Shown: piece by piece, positions 1 to 5,189 of the stretch
Position numbering within the stretch: the stretch's first letter is position 1
How the letters are laid out: each line of letters starts with the position of its first letter
Assembly: GCA_003523945.1 (NCBI GenBank)
Contig: DOFS01000160.1
Coordinates: 1-5,189 of the forward strand
Direction: 5' to 3'
Origin: Nitrospiraceae bacterium
GTDB lineage: Bacteria > Nitrospirota > Nitrospiria > Nitrospirales > UBA8639
Length of the DNA: 5,189 nucleotides
Made by a program: the position numbers and the translations under genes
The notes under the pieces: generated by a model
The model's input: the letters and a program-made list of their open reading frames with translations, nothing else
Database searches by the model: none
What the model was told of the DNA's origin: nothing

Positions 1-240
1 GTTGGGCATTACTATAAAGTTATTCTCCACATCGGGAGTACCTTGATCCCAATTAGTGATGACATTATTGAGGAATTACGAACACATACCACGCTTACAC
101 CTGATCAATTCTTTCCGATTTTCGTCAACAAGGTAGGGTACTCATCCTACTTGCAGGAACAGATACGCCAGGAGGTACGAAATGCGGGGGACCTCAACAC
201 TCAAATGTCAGTCATTCAACAATTCTTTCGACAGGAATAA
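1..240 (+). CDS. Unknown protein, C-terminal part (5' end probably outside the window)
   Basis: The frame is open from base 1 to a TAA at 238-240 and encodes 79 residues. No family is recognised. The visible product is mostly polar and probably helical: an acidic stretch (DDIIEEL), then a Tyr/Phe-containing middle, then a Gln-rich tail ending in QQFFRQE. No membrane segment or signal peptide is seen in this part. There are two readings. Either the window cuts into a longer gene, or translation starts at the TTG at 43-45, which has GGGAG only 4 nt upstream (34-38) and would give 65 residues. That spacing is short and no in-frame ATG exists, so I favour a truncated gene. It converges on the TPR gene with 56 nt between the stops. 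A T6 run at 251-256 follows the stop, but no convincing hairpin precedes it. Confidence 0.5.
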   Translation, partial: VGHYYKVILHIGSTLIPISDDIIEELRTHTTLTPDQFFPIFVNKVGYSSYLQEQIRQEVRNAGDLNTQMSVIQQFFRQE

Positions 241-296
241 CTTCACTCCCTTTTTTAGAATCCCATAGACCGTTGGGCCGCCTGCTGCAAGCCGAC

Positions 297-1316
297 CTAT
301 CCAAGCAATTTATCCATAAAGTTAAGAATTCGCATCTTTCGATCTGGATCTTTCTCTAAAGACAATGCCCGTTGATAATGCTGCACTGCCAGCTCAGGTT
401 TGCACTTTTCATCATAAATCCGACCGACCCCAAAGGTGGCTTGAGCATCATTGGGATTGGCTTTGAGGGCTCGGCTGAAATAATCCATCGCAAAATCGTC
501 TTGTCCCTTTTCATACAAAAACCAACCGATCGCGGTCGCGGCTGGAGCAAAGTTCGGTTCCAGCCGAAGGGCTTCTTCGTACTGTCGTTTGGCTAAATCC
601 AGGCGCCCCTTGCTTTCATACAGCCCCCCCAGGGCGAAATGCACCTCAGCATCATTGGGAACAATCTGTAACGCCTTTTTATATTCTTCAATTGCCGGTT
701 CCACCTTGCCTTGTTCGGCCAAGGCACAGGCCAAATTGGTATGCCCAAAGGAATCATCGGGATTGAGCTTCAAGACTTCACGATATTGCGGAATAGCCAT
801 TTCCAACTGCCCCTGGTCCTGATAGGCCACACCAAGCTTCAGTCGAGCTGGCACATAAGAAGGATCCCGCTTAATCGCTTCGCGATAGGCTTTAACGGCT
901 TGATCAATACGGTCTTTGACCTGATAGATCTGTGCCAAAAAAAAGTATGGATAAGGAGAGTGGGGAGCCAAAGCCCCTACTTGTTCATAGAGGACAATCG
1001 CGTCCTCCAACCGTCCGGATTGCGTATGGAACACTCCTTCAAATAACAAATAATTCGGCTCTTCCGATTGTTGACCCCGCAAACGCGCGATCCACTCCTG
1101 AATCAATTGCACATCGGCTTCTTCTCCAAAAGCCCGAGGATAGACCTGCCACGCTTCGGCAAAATCCCCTTGCAACATACACACCACATTCAGCGCAAAA
1201 TACGGCAAAGGCCCGCACTCCGCCTGCTCAGACCACCGTCGCGCCTCGGCATAGACGACATCCCACTCACCTCGGCGAATGGCCTCATTAATAACACTTT
1301 CATACTCCACACTCAT
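297..1316 (-). CDS. Tetratricopeptide repeat (TPR) protein with seven tandem repeats
   Basis: This is a 339-residue, probably cytoplasmic protein with no visible signal peptide or membrane helix. Residues 88-325 are seven uninterrupted 34-residue TPR units. Each carries the expected pattern: a small residue around position 8, G/K near 14, A at about 19, Y/F near 23, A near 26, and P at 31 in the first six units. Residues 1-87 are helical and contain a weaker TPR-like stretch around 36-66 (PLPYFALNVV...GDFAEAWQVY). A basic tail, residues 326-339, caps the array. TPR superhelices bind peptides or partner proteins; none is identifiable here and no catalytic domain is attached. I chose the ATG at 1316 because AAAGGA (1324-1329) lies 7 nt upstream of it. 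The longer frame from a TTG at 1346 has its purine-rich site directly against the codon. The gene begins 38 nt after the thyX stop on the same strand, so co-transcription is likely. Family assignment is certain; function is unknown. Confidence 0.93.
   Translation of the reverse strand: MSVEYESVINEAIRRGEWDVVYAEARRWSEQAECGPLPYFALNVVCMLQGDFAEAWQVYPRAFGEEADVQLIQEWIARLRGQQSEEPNYLLFEGVFHTQSGRLEDAIVLYEQVGALAPHSPYPYFFLAQIYQVKDRIDQAVKAYREAIKRDPSYVPARLKLGVAYQDQGQLEMAIPQYREVLKLNPDDSFGHTNLACALAEQGKVEPAIEEYKKALQIVPNDAEVHFALGGLYESKGRLDLAKRQYEEALRLEPNFAPAATAIGWFLYEKGQDDFAMDYFSRALKANPNDAQATFGVGRIYDEKCKPELAVQHYQRALSLEKDPDRKMRILNFMDKLLG
342..1055 (-). repeat. Coding array of seven 34-residue TPR units
   Basis: Seven consecutive 102-base units encode TPR repeats 1-7 of the protein above (residues 88-325). 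There is no insertion or deletion between units. Unit ends read PHSP, PSYV, PDDS, PNDA, PNFA, PNDA and KDPD. The periodicity is at protein level; no near-identical DNA repeats stand out, so this is an old, diverged array and not a recent amplification. Confidence 0.9.
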
Positions 1317-1323
1317 GCCCACA

Positions 1324-1329
1324 TCCTTT
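1324..1329 (-). promoter_or_regulatory. Ribosome binding site deciding the TPR start
   Basis: Read on the minus strand this is AAAGGA, 7 nt before the ATG at 1316-1314. It supports that start over the TTG ten codons further upstream. It lies in the 38-nt gap after the thyX stop, so the TPR gene has its own translation signal within the presumed operon. Confidence 0.65.
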
Positions 1330-1354
1330 GATTGAATTCCATGCAACCCTTTCG

Positions 1355-2845
1355 CTATCGCGTCAGCGAATCTTCAATATCAGGCGACGTGGCCTCAATG
1401 AGGCTTCCCAGATACGGATGGCGCTCAAGCATCTTTTGTTTCATGAGCCAGGCCACCGTTCGATAGGACCAATGACCCTTCACCCCTGACCGTAATTTAG
1501 CAATATACTCAACTTCCGCAAAATCCATTTTAAACAAACACCGAACACGAAACCCAAACGGAATGGCATAGAGAGCGGCCTCCTGATTGCTGACCCGCAA
1601 CCGTTCAATATCCAGTTGCACCGCATCCATGGCCTGCCGATACTCTTTCTCCACTCCAGCATCAGCCAAAACCGACGGCACCTCATACCCATGCATCGTC
1701 GTAAAGTTTTGCTGTATCTGCTGACAACGCCGATGCCGGTGCATATCCCGCCACCCTCCGATATCCATTAGAATATCAAAAATAAAGGCATACCCCGATC
1801 GAAATTCCTTCATCAAGTCGTCATGGGGGCCACGACCGCGTAGAGCGGCATCGACCACTTCCTGCTTCTCTTTCTCCGACCATTGCCGCACCCAGTCCAG
1901 GAGAACCCGATAGGGGGCATGACTCACTCGGTACACGAGCGTCGTCACCAATTCATCCAACGGCTCATGGGGCTCCAGCAAATCAACGGGTTGATCCTTG
2001 CCTTTCCACGATTGCGGATCATCATAGCCGGCCTTTTTGAGTCGACCTTTCACCTGGCGAAGCACATCCCGGTACACCGAACCCTGATACTCGTTGGTCC
2101 CCGCATACCGGGCTAAGGTTGGCGCGAGAGGCTCTAACCCTTTTGCCTCTTGTTGATGCAACTCAGCCCACACCGTTGAGGGGGATTTGGCACACGCATC
2201 CTTCAGATCTTCTCCAATCCCCTTTAATTCAGGCAATTGAGCAGACAACAAACGCGTGATTTGCTTTTCCAATGTGCGAATACTCACCACTTGCCCCACA
2301 TTGGTCTTGGCTGCCAGCGGAAGCAGATATCGAATCACGTCATATGTTCGAGCAGCGATGGTCCGATCATAATCTGCCGGCTTCATGCTCTCCGGCCGTG
2401 GGTACCGATGAGCGAGATAGGTTTGAATCGGATCTTTCAATAACCGGTAAATATTATAAAGACTGCCAAGAATGCCGCGATATTCGCCTTCTGTTTCGGT
2501 ATTCGCAATCTCGTTGGGCACGTAACATCCGGCTGCCGCAAAGTTCTGATATCGGCTGGATTTGGCCTGTCCATCCCACAGCGGTTCATCCTCAAGTCGG
2601 ATGGCCGCCAGTTCGGAGATCCGTTCAAAGCACACCGTCGCGTGCCCCAAATCGGCAATCGAGCCGTGTCCATAGGCAAAATAAAACTGTTCCCAAAACT
2701 TTTCGGAGGAATGGGAATGGACCCATCGCAGACTATCCTCAATAGAATCCGGCGAACGGCTATATCGTGCCAGGGCATAGGCGGATTTTTCCGGCGGCAT
2801 CGGGGCAAGAGCAATCACTTTCCGATCTCGTTGTTCGTCACTCAT
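1355..2845 (-). CDS. thyX: Flavin-dependent thymidylate synthase, long two-domain form
   Basis: The 496-residue protein is about twice the usual ThyX length of 210-260. ThyX converts dUMP to dTMP in the cytoplasm with methylene-tetrahydrofolate, FAD and NAD(P)H. Two Thy1-like halves are visible. Half 1 (about 8-215) has GHGS (59-62) with H68 in the position of the family's N-terminal HxxFxH-type region, SSRYQ (96-100) matching the end of the signature motif, and R190...R198...AQ (202-203) as the C-terminal motif. Half 2 (about 290-485) has RHR (370-372), the FAD/dUMP-binding signature, and LR (451-452)...HWSYR (458-462) as its C-terminal motif. In half 1 the RHR is replaced by DEP (86-88). 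In half 2 the serine of RHR-x7-S is N380. Each half therefore keeps a different part of the signature. The ATG at 2845 has AAGGA (2854-2858) 8 nt upstream. I recall similar long forms in several environmental phyla. Family call is firm; catalytic competence is inferred. Confidence 0.9.
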   Translation of the reverse strand: MSDEQRDRKVIALAPMPPEKSAYALARYSRSPDSIEDSLRWVHSHSSEKFWEQFYFAYGHGSIADLGHATVCFERISELAAIRLEDEPLWDGQAKSSRYQNFAAAGCYVPNEIANTETEGEYRGILGSLYNIYRLLKDPIQTYLAHRYPRPESMKPADYDRTIAARTYDVIRYLLPLAAKTNVGQVVSIRTLEKQITRLLSAQLPELKGIGEDLKDACAKSPSTVWAELHQQEAKGLEPLAPTLARYAGTNEYQGSVYRDVLRQVKGRLKKAGYDDPQSWKGKDQPVDLLEPHEPLDELVTTLVYRVSHAPYRVLLDWVRQWSEKEKQEVVDAALRGRGPHDDLMKEFRSGYAFIFDILMDIGGWRDMHRHRRCQQIQQNFTTMHGYEVPSVLADAGVEKEYRQAMDAVQLDIERLRVSNQEAALYAIPFGFRVRCLFKMDFAEVEYIAKLRSGVKGHWSYRTVAWLMKQKMLERHPYLGSLIEATSPDIEDSLTR

Positions 2846-2853
2846 CGGCTCAA

Positions 2854-2858
2854 TCCTT
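2854..2858 (-). promoter_or_regulatory. thyX ribosome binding site
   Basis: On the minus strand this reads AAGGA, 8 nt before the ATG at 2845-2843. It is well placed and fixes the thyX start; no better upstream start was seen. Confidence 0.65.
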
Positions 2859-2883
2859 CCAACTCTTCCTTAAGAAAACACAT

Positions 2884-2911
2884 TCGACACAGAGGAAGGC
2901 GACACTATAGT
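2884..2911 (+). promoter_or_regulatory. Candidate sigma70 promoter for the NSS transporter
   Basis: TCGACA (2884-2889) lies 16 nt before TATAGT (2906-2911). Each hexamer matches consensus at five of six positions; the spacer is one base short of optimal. The start site would be near 2918, leaving a leader of about 115 nt before the transporter ATG. Its -10 box overlaps the thyX -10 box on the other strand by four bases (2906-2909). The call is weaker than the thyX promoter because the -35 sits next to GA-rich sequence and the spacing is 16. Confidence 0.5.
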
Positions 2912-2932
2912 CAGACAGCTGTCACATCTCAA
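2904..2932 (-). promoter_or_regulatory. Candidate sigma70 promoter for thyX and the TPR gene
   Basis: On the minus strand TTGAGA (2932-2927) is followed by 17 nt and TATAGT (2909-2904). Each hexamer matches the consensus at five of six bases with ideal spacing. Transcription would start near 2897 and give a leader of about 50 nt before thyX. The spacer contains the perfect palindrome at 2914-2923. The -10 box overlaps that of the opposite promoter, because ACTATAGT (2904-2911) is its own reverse complement. Seen directly in sequence; activity is inferred. Confidence 0.6.
2914..2923. promoter_or_regulatory. Perfect 10-bp palindrome, candidate operator
   Basis: GACAGCTGTC is a perfect inverted repeat. 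It lies inside the spacer of the thyX promoter and covers the predicted start site of the transporter promoter. That is where a dimeric repressor could block both. I cannot name a regulator, and a 10-bp palindrome can occur by chance. Confidence 0.4.
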
Positions 2933-2950
2933 GTCATGCGTTTTCTCTAC

Positions 2951-2984
2951 GCCTGGCGCACGTCCAGGTCCTTGAAAGTACCTG
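2951..2984 (+). promoter_or_regulatory. Two mutually exclusive hairpins in the transporter leader
   Basis: CCTGG (2952-2956) can pair with CCAGG (2964-2968) across a 7-nt loop. Alternatively CAGGT (2965-2969) can pair with ACCTG (2980-2984), with two further inner pairs closing a TGAA loop. Both hairpins need the bases at 2965-2968, so only one can form. This could be a leader switch or simply chance in a GC-moderate leader. No known riboswitch family is recognised, and no T run follows to make a terminator. Confidence 0.25.
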
Positions 2985-3033
2985 CCACCTTCACTACACT
3001 CCCCCGGATCTCCAGGAAATTATCCAATCCTCA

Positions 3034-4398
3034 ATGAATATCTCCGACCGACAATCCATGCATGGCCAATGGTCCTCCCGATGGACCTTCATCCTTGCCG
3101 CCACAGGGGCAGCCGTGGGCTTGGGCAATATTTGGAAATTTCCCTACCTCACAGGACAAAACGGCGGAAGTGCATTTGTCCTGGTATATGTCGTCTGTGT
3201 GGCCGCCCTAGGGATTCCTTTGATGATGGCCGAAATTTTGTTAGGCCGGAGAGGACGCTCCACCCCCATTCGTTCCATGCAAGTACTGGCAGAAGAAACC
3301 AACACCACCCAATTGTGGCAAATTGTCGGTTGGGCCGGTACGCTTGCGGGCATGTTGATTCTTTCCTACTACAGTGTGGTTGGGGGCTGGACGCTGGCCT
3401 ATATTTTCAAATCTGTCGCCGGGACCTTTAGCGGAGCGTCAGGCCAATTCGCGGCAGACACCTTTGGCAATTTTGTGGGGAGCGGGACCACGCTCTTCAT
3501 TTGGCACACGGTGTTCATGGTTTTAACCATGACCGTCGTGGCCGGTGGGGTCAAAGGCGGTTTGGAAAGAGCCATTCAATTTCTCATGCCAACTCTTTTC
3601 TTTCTTTTGCTGCTCATGGTCGGCTACAGCATGACCACGGGATTTTTTGGAAAAGGGCTGGAATATCTCTTCACCCCGGACTTCAGCAAATTGACCGGCA
3701 CGAGCATGCTAACGGCCATGGGACAAGCCTTCTTTAGTCTCAGTCTCGGCATGGGCACCATCATGATCTACGGATCGTACGTGCCCAAGGATACTTCAAT
3801 TGCCAGCACCTCAATCATCATCGGCCTAGCCGACACCGTCGTCGCCCTGCTGGCTGGGATGGCCATTTTTCCCATTGTGTTTGCAAACAATTTGGAACCA
3901 GGCTCCGGGCCAGGACTCATTTTCCAAACACTGCCTGTGGCGTTTGGCAACATCCCAGGCGGCCTCGCCTTTGGTTCCCTCTTTTTCATTCTCCTGCTTG
4001 TGGCCGCATTGACTTCGTCGATTTCTTTGATCGAACCTCTGGTGACCTGGCTTATTGAAACCTTTGGAATATCGCGAATCAGTGCTTCGCTGTATTCAGG
4101 GGGAGTTACCTGGCTGTGTGGACTCGGAACGGTCTGGTCATTCAACTGGTGGGCCGAACTTAAATTTTTCGGACTGACCTTCTTCGATCTTTTAGATTTT
4201 GTGACGTCTAATCTCATGCTCCCTCTCGGTGGAATTCTCATTGCCCTATTTGCCGGGTGGCTCATGAAAGCCGAAAGTACCAAGGCCGAACTCAACATTC
4301 ATAATCCCACCCTCTACCTTGCCTGGCAGACACTCGTACGTTACATCGCGCCGGTTGCTGTATTTATTGTCCTCCTCAACGCCCTGGGGATTCTTTAG
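3034..4398 (+). CDS. Sodium-dependent NSS-family (LeuT/MhsT-like) transporter
   Basis: This 454-residue inner-membrane symporter probably imports an amino acid with sodium; the substrate cannot be read from sequence. About eleven membrane helices are visible: roughly 17-38, 46-70, 94-128, 151-171, 180-201, 223-247, 260-284, 309-341, 350-370, 387-411 and 428-453. Eleven helices match MhsT/Tyt1-type members, not twelve-helix LeuT. The unwound helix 1 reads GAAVGLGNIWKFPY (25-38), and A27, V28 and N32 align with LeuT sodium ligands A22, V23 and N27. Helix 6 has FFSLSLGMG (233-241), with S235 at the LeuT T254 position. Helix 8 has AALTSS (324-329), giving Na2 ligands A324, T327 and S328. D267 in helix 7 probably corresponds to the acidic residue found in chloride-independent bacterial members. 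The start is the weakest point: the nearest AGGA (3014-3017) is 16 nt upstream, and the ATG at 3058 has no site either. It diverges from thyX. Confidence 0.95.
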   Translation: MNISDRQSMHGQWSSRWTFILAATGAAVGLGNIWKFPYLTGQNGGSAFVLVYVVCVAALGIPLMMAEILLGRRGRSTPIRSMQVLAEETNTTQLWQIVGWAGTLAGMLILSYYSVVGGWTLAYIFKSVAGTFSGASGQFAADTFGNFVGSGTTLFIWHTVFMVLTMTVVAGGVKGGLERAIQFLMPTLFFLLLLMVGYSMTTGFFGKGLEYLFTPDFSKLTGTSMLTAMGQAFFSLSLGMGTIMIYGSYVPKDTSIASTSIIIGLADTVVALLAGMAIFPIVFANNLEPGSGPGLIFQTLPVAFGNIPGGLAFGSLFFILLLVAALTSSISLIEPLVTWLIETFGISRISASLYSGGVTWLCGLGTVWSFNWWAELKFFGLTFFDLLDFVTSNLMLPLGGILIALFAGWLMKAESTKAELNIHNPTLYLAWQTLVRYIAPVAVFIVLLNALGIL

Positions 4399-4409
4399 TT
4401 TACAGGGCG
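4380..4409 (+). other. GC-rich hairpin spanning the transporter stop codon
   Basis: CGCCCTG (4380-4386) pairs perfectly with CAGGGCG (4403-4409) across a 16-nt loop that contains the TAG at 4396-4398. No T run follows, so this is not a standard intrinsic terminator. It might slow 3' exonucleases. The first arm is constrained by coding, so chance remains possible. Confidence 0.3.
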
Positions 4410-4512
4410 ACAAATCTTGGTGATTATCCTCGCACACATGAGACAGATATCCTGAACTTTTGGGCGGTTAGGTCAAGAATCCGGGATACCAAACCGACAA
4501 GACTGGCTAACG

Positions 4513-4520
4513 AAAGGAGA
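4513..4520 (+). promoter_or_regulatory. Strong ribosome binding site for the small gene
   Basis: AAAGGAGA contains the AGGAG core (4515-4519) exactly 8 nt before the ATG at 4528. It is the best Shine-Dalgarno site in the window and the main reason for calling the short reading frame behind it a gene. Confidence 0.65.
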
Positions 4521-4527
4521 ATTTCCC

Positions 4528-4698
4528 ATGAGTGAAATTGCTGCATTAGCTACCGCGAACACCCTTGCCCAAGCTTCGTTGCCGCTCATCCAAGCAGCTA
4601 TAGTTCCTCAATTCCCAGGCAATCCCTCAAATTATTCAACACAAGACACCGTATCGCTTTCCTCGAAAGCCAAAACGCTGCACGCCCGCCACAGGTAA
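4528..4698 (+). CDS. Small 56-residue protein, unknown function
   Basis: An ATG with a near-ideal ribosome binding site opens a 56-codon frame that ends in TAA at 4696-4698. Residues 4-39 carry no charge and are rich in Ala, Leu, Ile, Gln and Thr, with a likely helix at about 3-26 (MSEIAALATANTLAQ...). A Pro/Gly/Asn break at 30-33 follows. Then comes a short motif, DTVSLSSKAKTL (40-51), and a basic end (HARHR). The D-x-V-x-L-S-x-x-A-x-x-L pattern recalls tails I associate with small flagellar or motility-linked proteins such as FlgM-like and YjfB-like families. That resemblance is weak and from memory. Alternatives are a small membrane-associated peptide or a chance frame. It starts 129 nt after the transporter stop on the same strand, so it may have its own promoter; I found none convincing. 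Confidence 0.55.
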   Translation: MSEIAALATANTLAQASLPLIQAAIVPQFPGNPSNYSTQDTVSLSSKAKTLHARHR

Positions 4699-4765
4699 CC
4701 TATGCCTTCAGCGCGAGTCCATGCCGGCAATCCACAAGCAAGACTTTTACATTGAGTAATCCAAC

Positions 4766-4784
4766 AAAATCCCGTCAGGATTTT
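4766..4784 (+). terminator. Weak AT-flanked hairpin, possible bidirectional terminator
   Basis: AAAATCC (4766-4772), a 5-nt loop and GGATTTT (4778-4784) form a perfect 7-bp stem 67 nt after the small gene's stop. The arms themselves supply the T run in either direction. Only two G:C pairs are present, so its strength is doubtful. Confidence 0.35.
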
Positions 4785-4870
4785 CCCTAACTCAAATTGC
4801 CTCGGGGTCATCTACCATTCCGCGGGACCGAGCTTAAACACCCTTCTTTATTTGGCTGCACGTCATTATT

Positions 4871-4885
4871 TTACAGCCTCTGTAA
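4871..4885. repeat. Perfect 6-bp inverted repeat with 3-nt loop
   Basis: TTACAG (4871-4876) and CTGTAA (4880-4885) are separated by CCT. The structure could be a small hairpin in either transcript or a protein-binding site. No T run follows on the plus strand and only a mixed A/T stretch on the minus strand, so I do not call it a terminator. Confidence 0.35.
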
Positions 4886-4944
4886 GCCGTTCTAATTTCA
4901 TAGTGGTCTTTTTGATTGTGAAAGCTTAAACCCGCCCATGCTTC

Positions 4945-4965
4945 AAAAAACAGAAATGCTCTCTG
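4945..4965 (-). terminator. Candidate intrinsic terminator for the minus-strand partial gene
   Basis: On the minus strand CAGAGA (4965-4960) pairs with TTTCTG (4956-4951) across a 3-base loop, with one G:T pair, and six T residues follow (4950-4945). It lies about 63 nt beyond the stop at 5029 and in the right direction. The stem is short, so efficiency is uncertain. Confidence 0.42.
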
Positions 4966-5028
4966 GTAGACGGAAGGAAAAACCTTTGTGAGAATTGAAA
5001 GAAATTCCTGCTGAAAATTCGATTGGCG

Positions 5029-5189
5029 TCAGGTCTTTTTAGGCGGTGCGCCCCTGTCCAATGAGGTTGGGTGATCCGGACGTTGTGTTGGTTCTGAGAG
5101 ATGGGCTAGTTGATTCGCCCGGTTGATGAGTTTATCTAACTCGCGAACGGCCAAAGTCAGACGCGTGAAGGGATCTTCCCCGGCTTTCT
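5029..5189 (-). CDS. Unknown protein, C-terminal fragment running off the window
   Basis: A minus-strand frame is open from the window edge (first full codon 5187-5185) for 52 codons to a TGA at 5031-5029. The visible tail begins KAGEDPFTRLTLAVRELDKL, continues as a charged, probably amphipathic helix to about residue 30, and ends in a Pro-rich, basic, disordered-looking segment (GAPPKKT). The heptad-like spacing of Leu/Ile in TLAVRELDKLINRANQLAHL suggests a helix-helix or coiled-coil contact. No internal ATG is present, so the start is outside the window. A candidate terminator follows on the same strand (4945-4965). No family is recognised. The fragment looks like real coding sequence because composition changes from charged helix to a typical flexible tail, but it is short. 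Confidence 0.5.
   Translation of the reverse strand, partial: KAGEDPFTRLTLAVRELDKLINRANQLAHLSEPTQRPDHPTSLDRGAPPKKT

Larger units (their letters stand above)
4699..5028. other. 330-nt intergenic region with several hairpins, no gene seen
   Basis: No credible reading frame with a ribosome binding site is seen on either strand. A 17-codon frame from 4702 has only a weak AGG upstream. The region holds three separate inverted repeats (4766-4784, 4871-4885, 4951-4965) and A- or T-rich runs. It lies between two convergent units, the small gene on the plus strand and the partial gene entering on the minus strand, which fits a transcription-termination zone. Confidence 0.5.

Noticed and set aside
241..296. 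Terminator between the convergent first gene and the TPR gene
   Set aside because: There is a T6 run at 251-256 on the plus strand but only 3-4 bp stems nearby, and no T run in the minus direction; this is not enough to call one.
1317..1346. Ten-codon N-terminal extension of the TPR gene from a TTG at 1346
   Set aside because: Its purine-rich site touches the TTG with no spacing, whereas the ATG at 1316 has AAAGGA 7 nt upstream.
2914..2923. Palindrome as a site of a named regulator such as LexA or Fur
   Set aside because: The 10-bp sequence does not match the CTGT-N8-ACAG or Fur-box patterns, so no regulator is named.
2642..3037. Plus-strand 131-codon open frame across the thyX 5' end and the intergenic region
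   Set aside because: Most of it is antisense to the well-supported thyX gene, it runs over both promoters, and its product is basic and low in family-like features; it is a shadow frame.
3768..4298. Minus-strand 176-codon open frame inside the transporter
   Set aside because: It is antisense to a clearly real NSS transporter, and its composition (Ser/Pro/Arg-rich, no motif) is typical of a shadow of membrane-protein coding sequence.
4399..4527. Promoter or sigma54/sigma28 site for the small gene
   Set aside because: TTGG-type boxes are present, but none has a proper partner at 16-18 nt, and no TGGC-N-TTGC or GCCGATAA-like element was found.

Overview
The window is ordinary bacterial chromosome: compact genes on both strands, Shine-Dalgarno sites of the AGGA/GGAG type, sigma70-like promoters and roughly 50% GC by eye. 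No rRNA, tRNA, CRISPR array, transposase or phage gene is visible. A two-domain ThyX, a pure TPR protein and an 11-helix sodium symporter fit an environmental Gram-negative bacterium. Nitrospirota is my best guess, but it rests on general resemblance only.

Layout: (1) 1-240, plus strand: the 3' end, or possibly the whole, of a small unknown gene. (2) 297-2845, minus strand: a likely two-gene operon. A long duplicated FAD-dependent thymidylate synthase (thyX, 1355-2845) is followed after 38 nt by a seven-repeat TPR protein (297-1316). (3) 2846-3033: a divergent regulatory region. The two candidate promoters overlap at their -10 boxes and surround a perfect 10-bp palindrome. (4) 3034-4398, plus strand: a sodium:neurotransmitter-symporter (NSS/LeuT-like) transporter, probably for an amino acid. 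(5) 4399-5028: mostly non-coding, but it holds a 56-codon small gene (4528-4698) with a very good ribosome binding site, followed by several hairpins. (6) 5029-5189, minus strand: the C-terminal end of an unrecognised gene that runs out of the window.

How the genes relate: ThyX makes dTMP from dUMP using methylene-tetrahydrofolate and reduced FAD. The TPR protein is probably co-transcribed with it, and its partner is unknown. The symporter is transcribed away from thyX, and the two promoters cannot easily be occupied together, so the two units may be reciprocally expressed. No metabolic link between them is evident.

No clearly new multi-gene system is seen. The points most worth a second look are the complementary loss of catalytic motif halves in the two ThyX domains, the overlapping divergent promoters with their palindrome, and the small gene at 4528.
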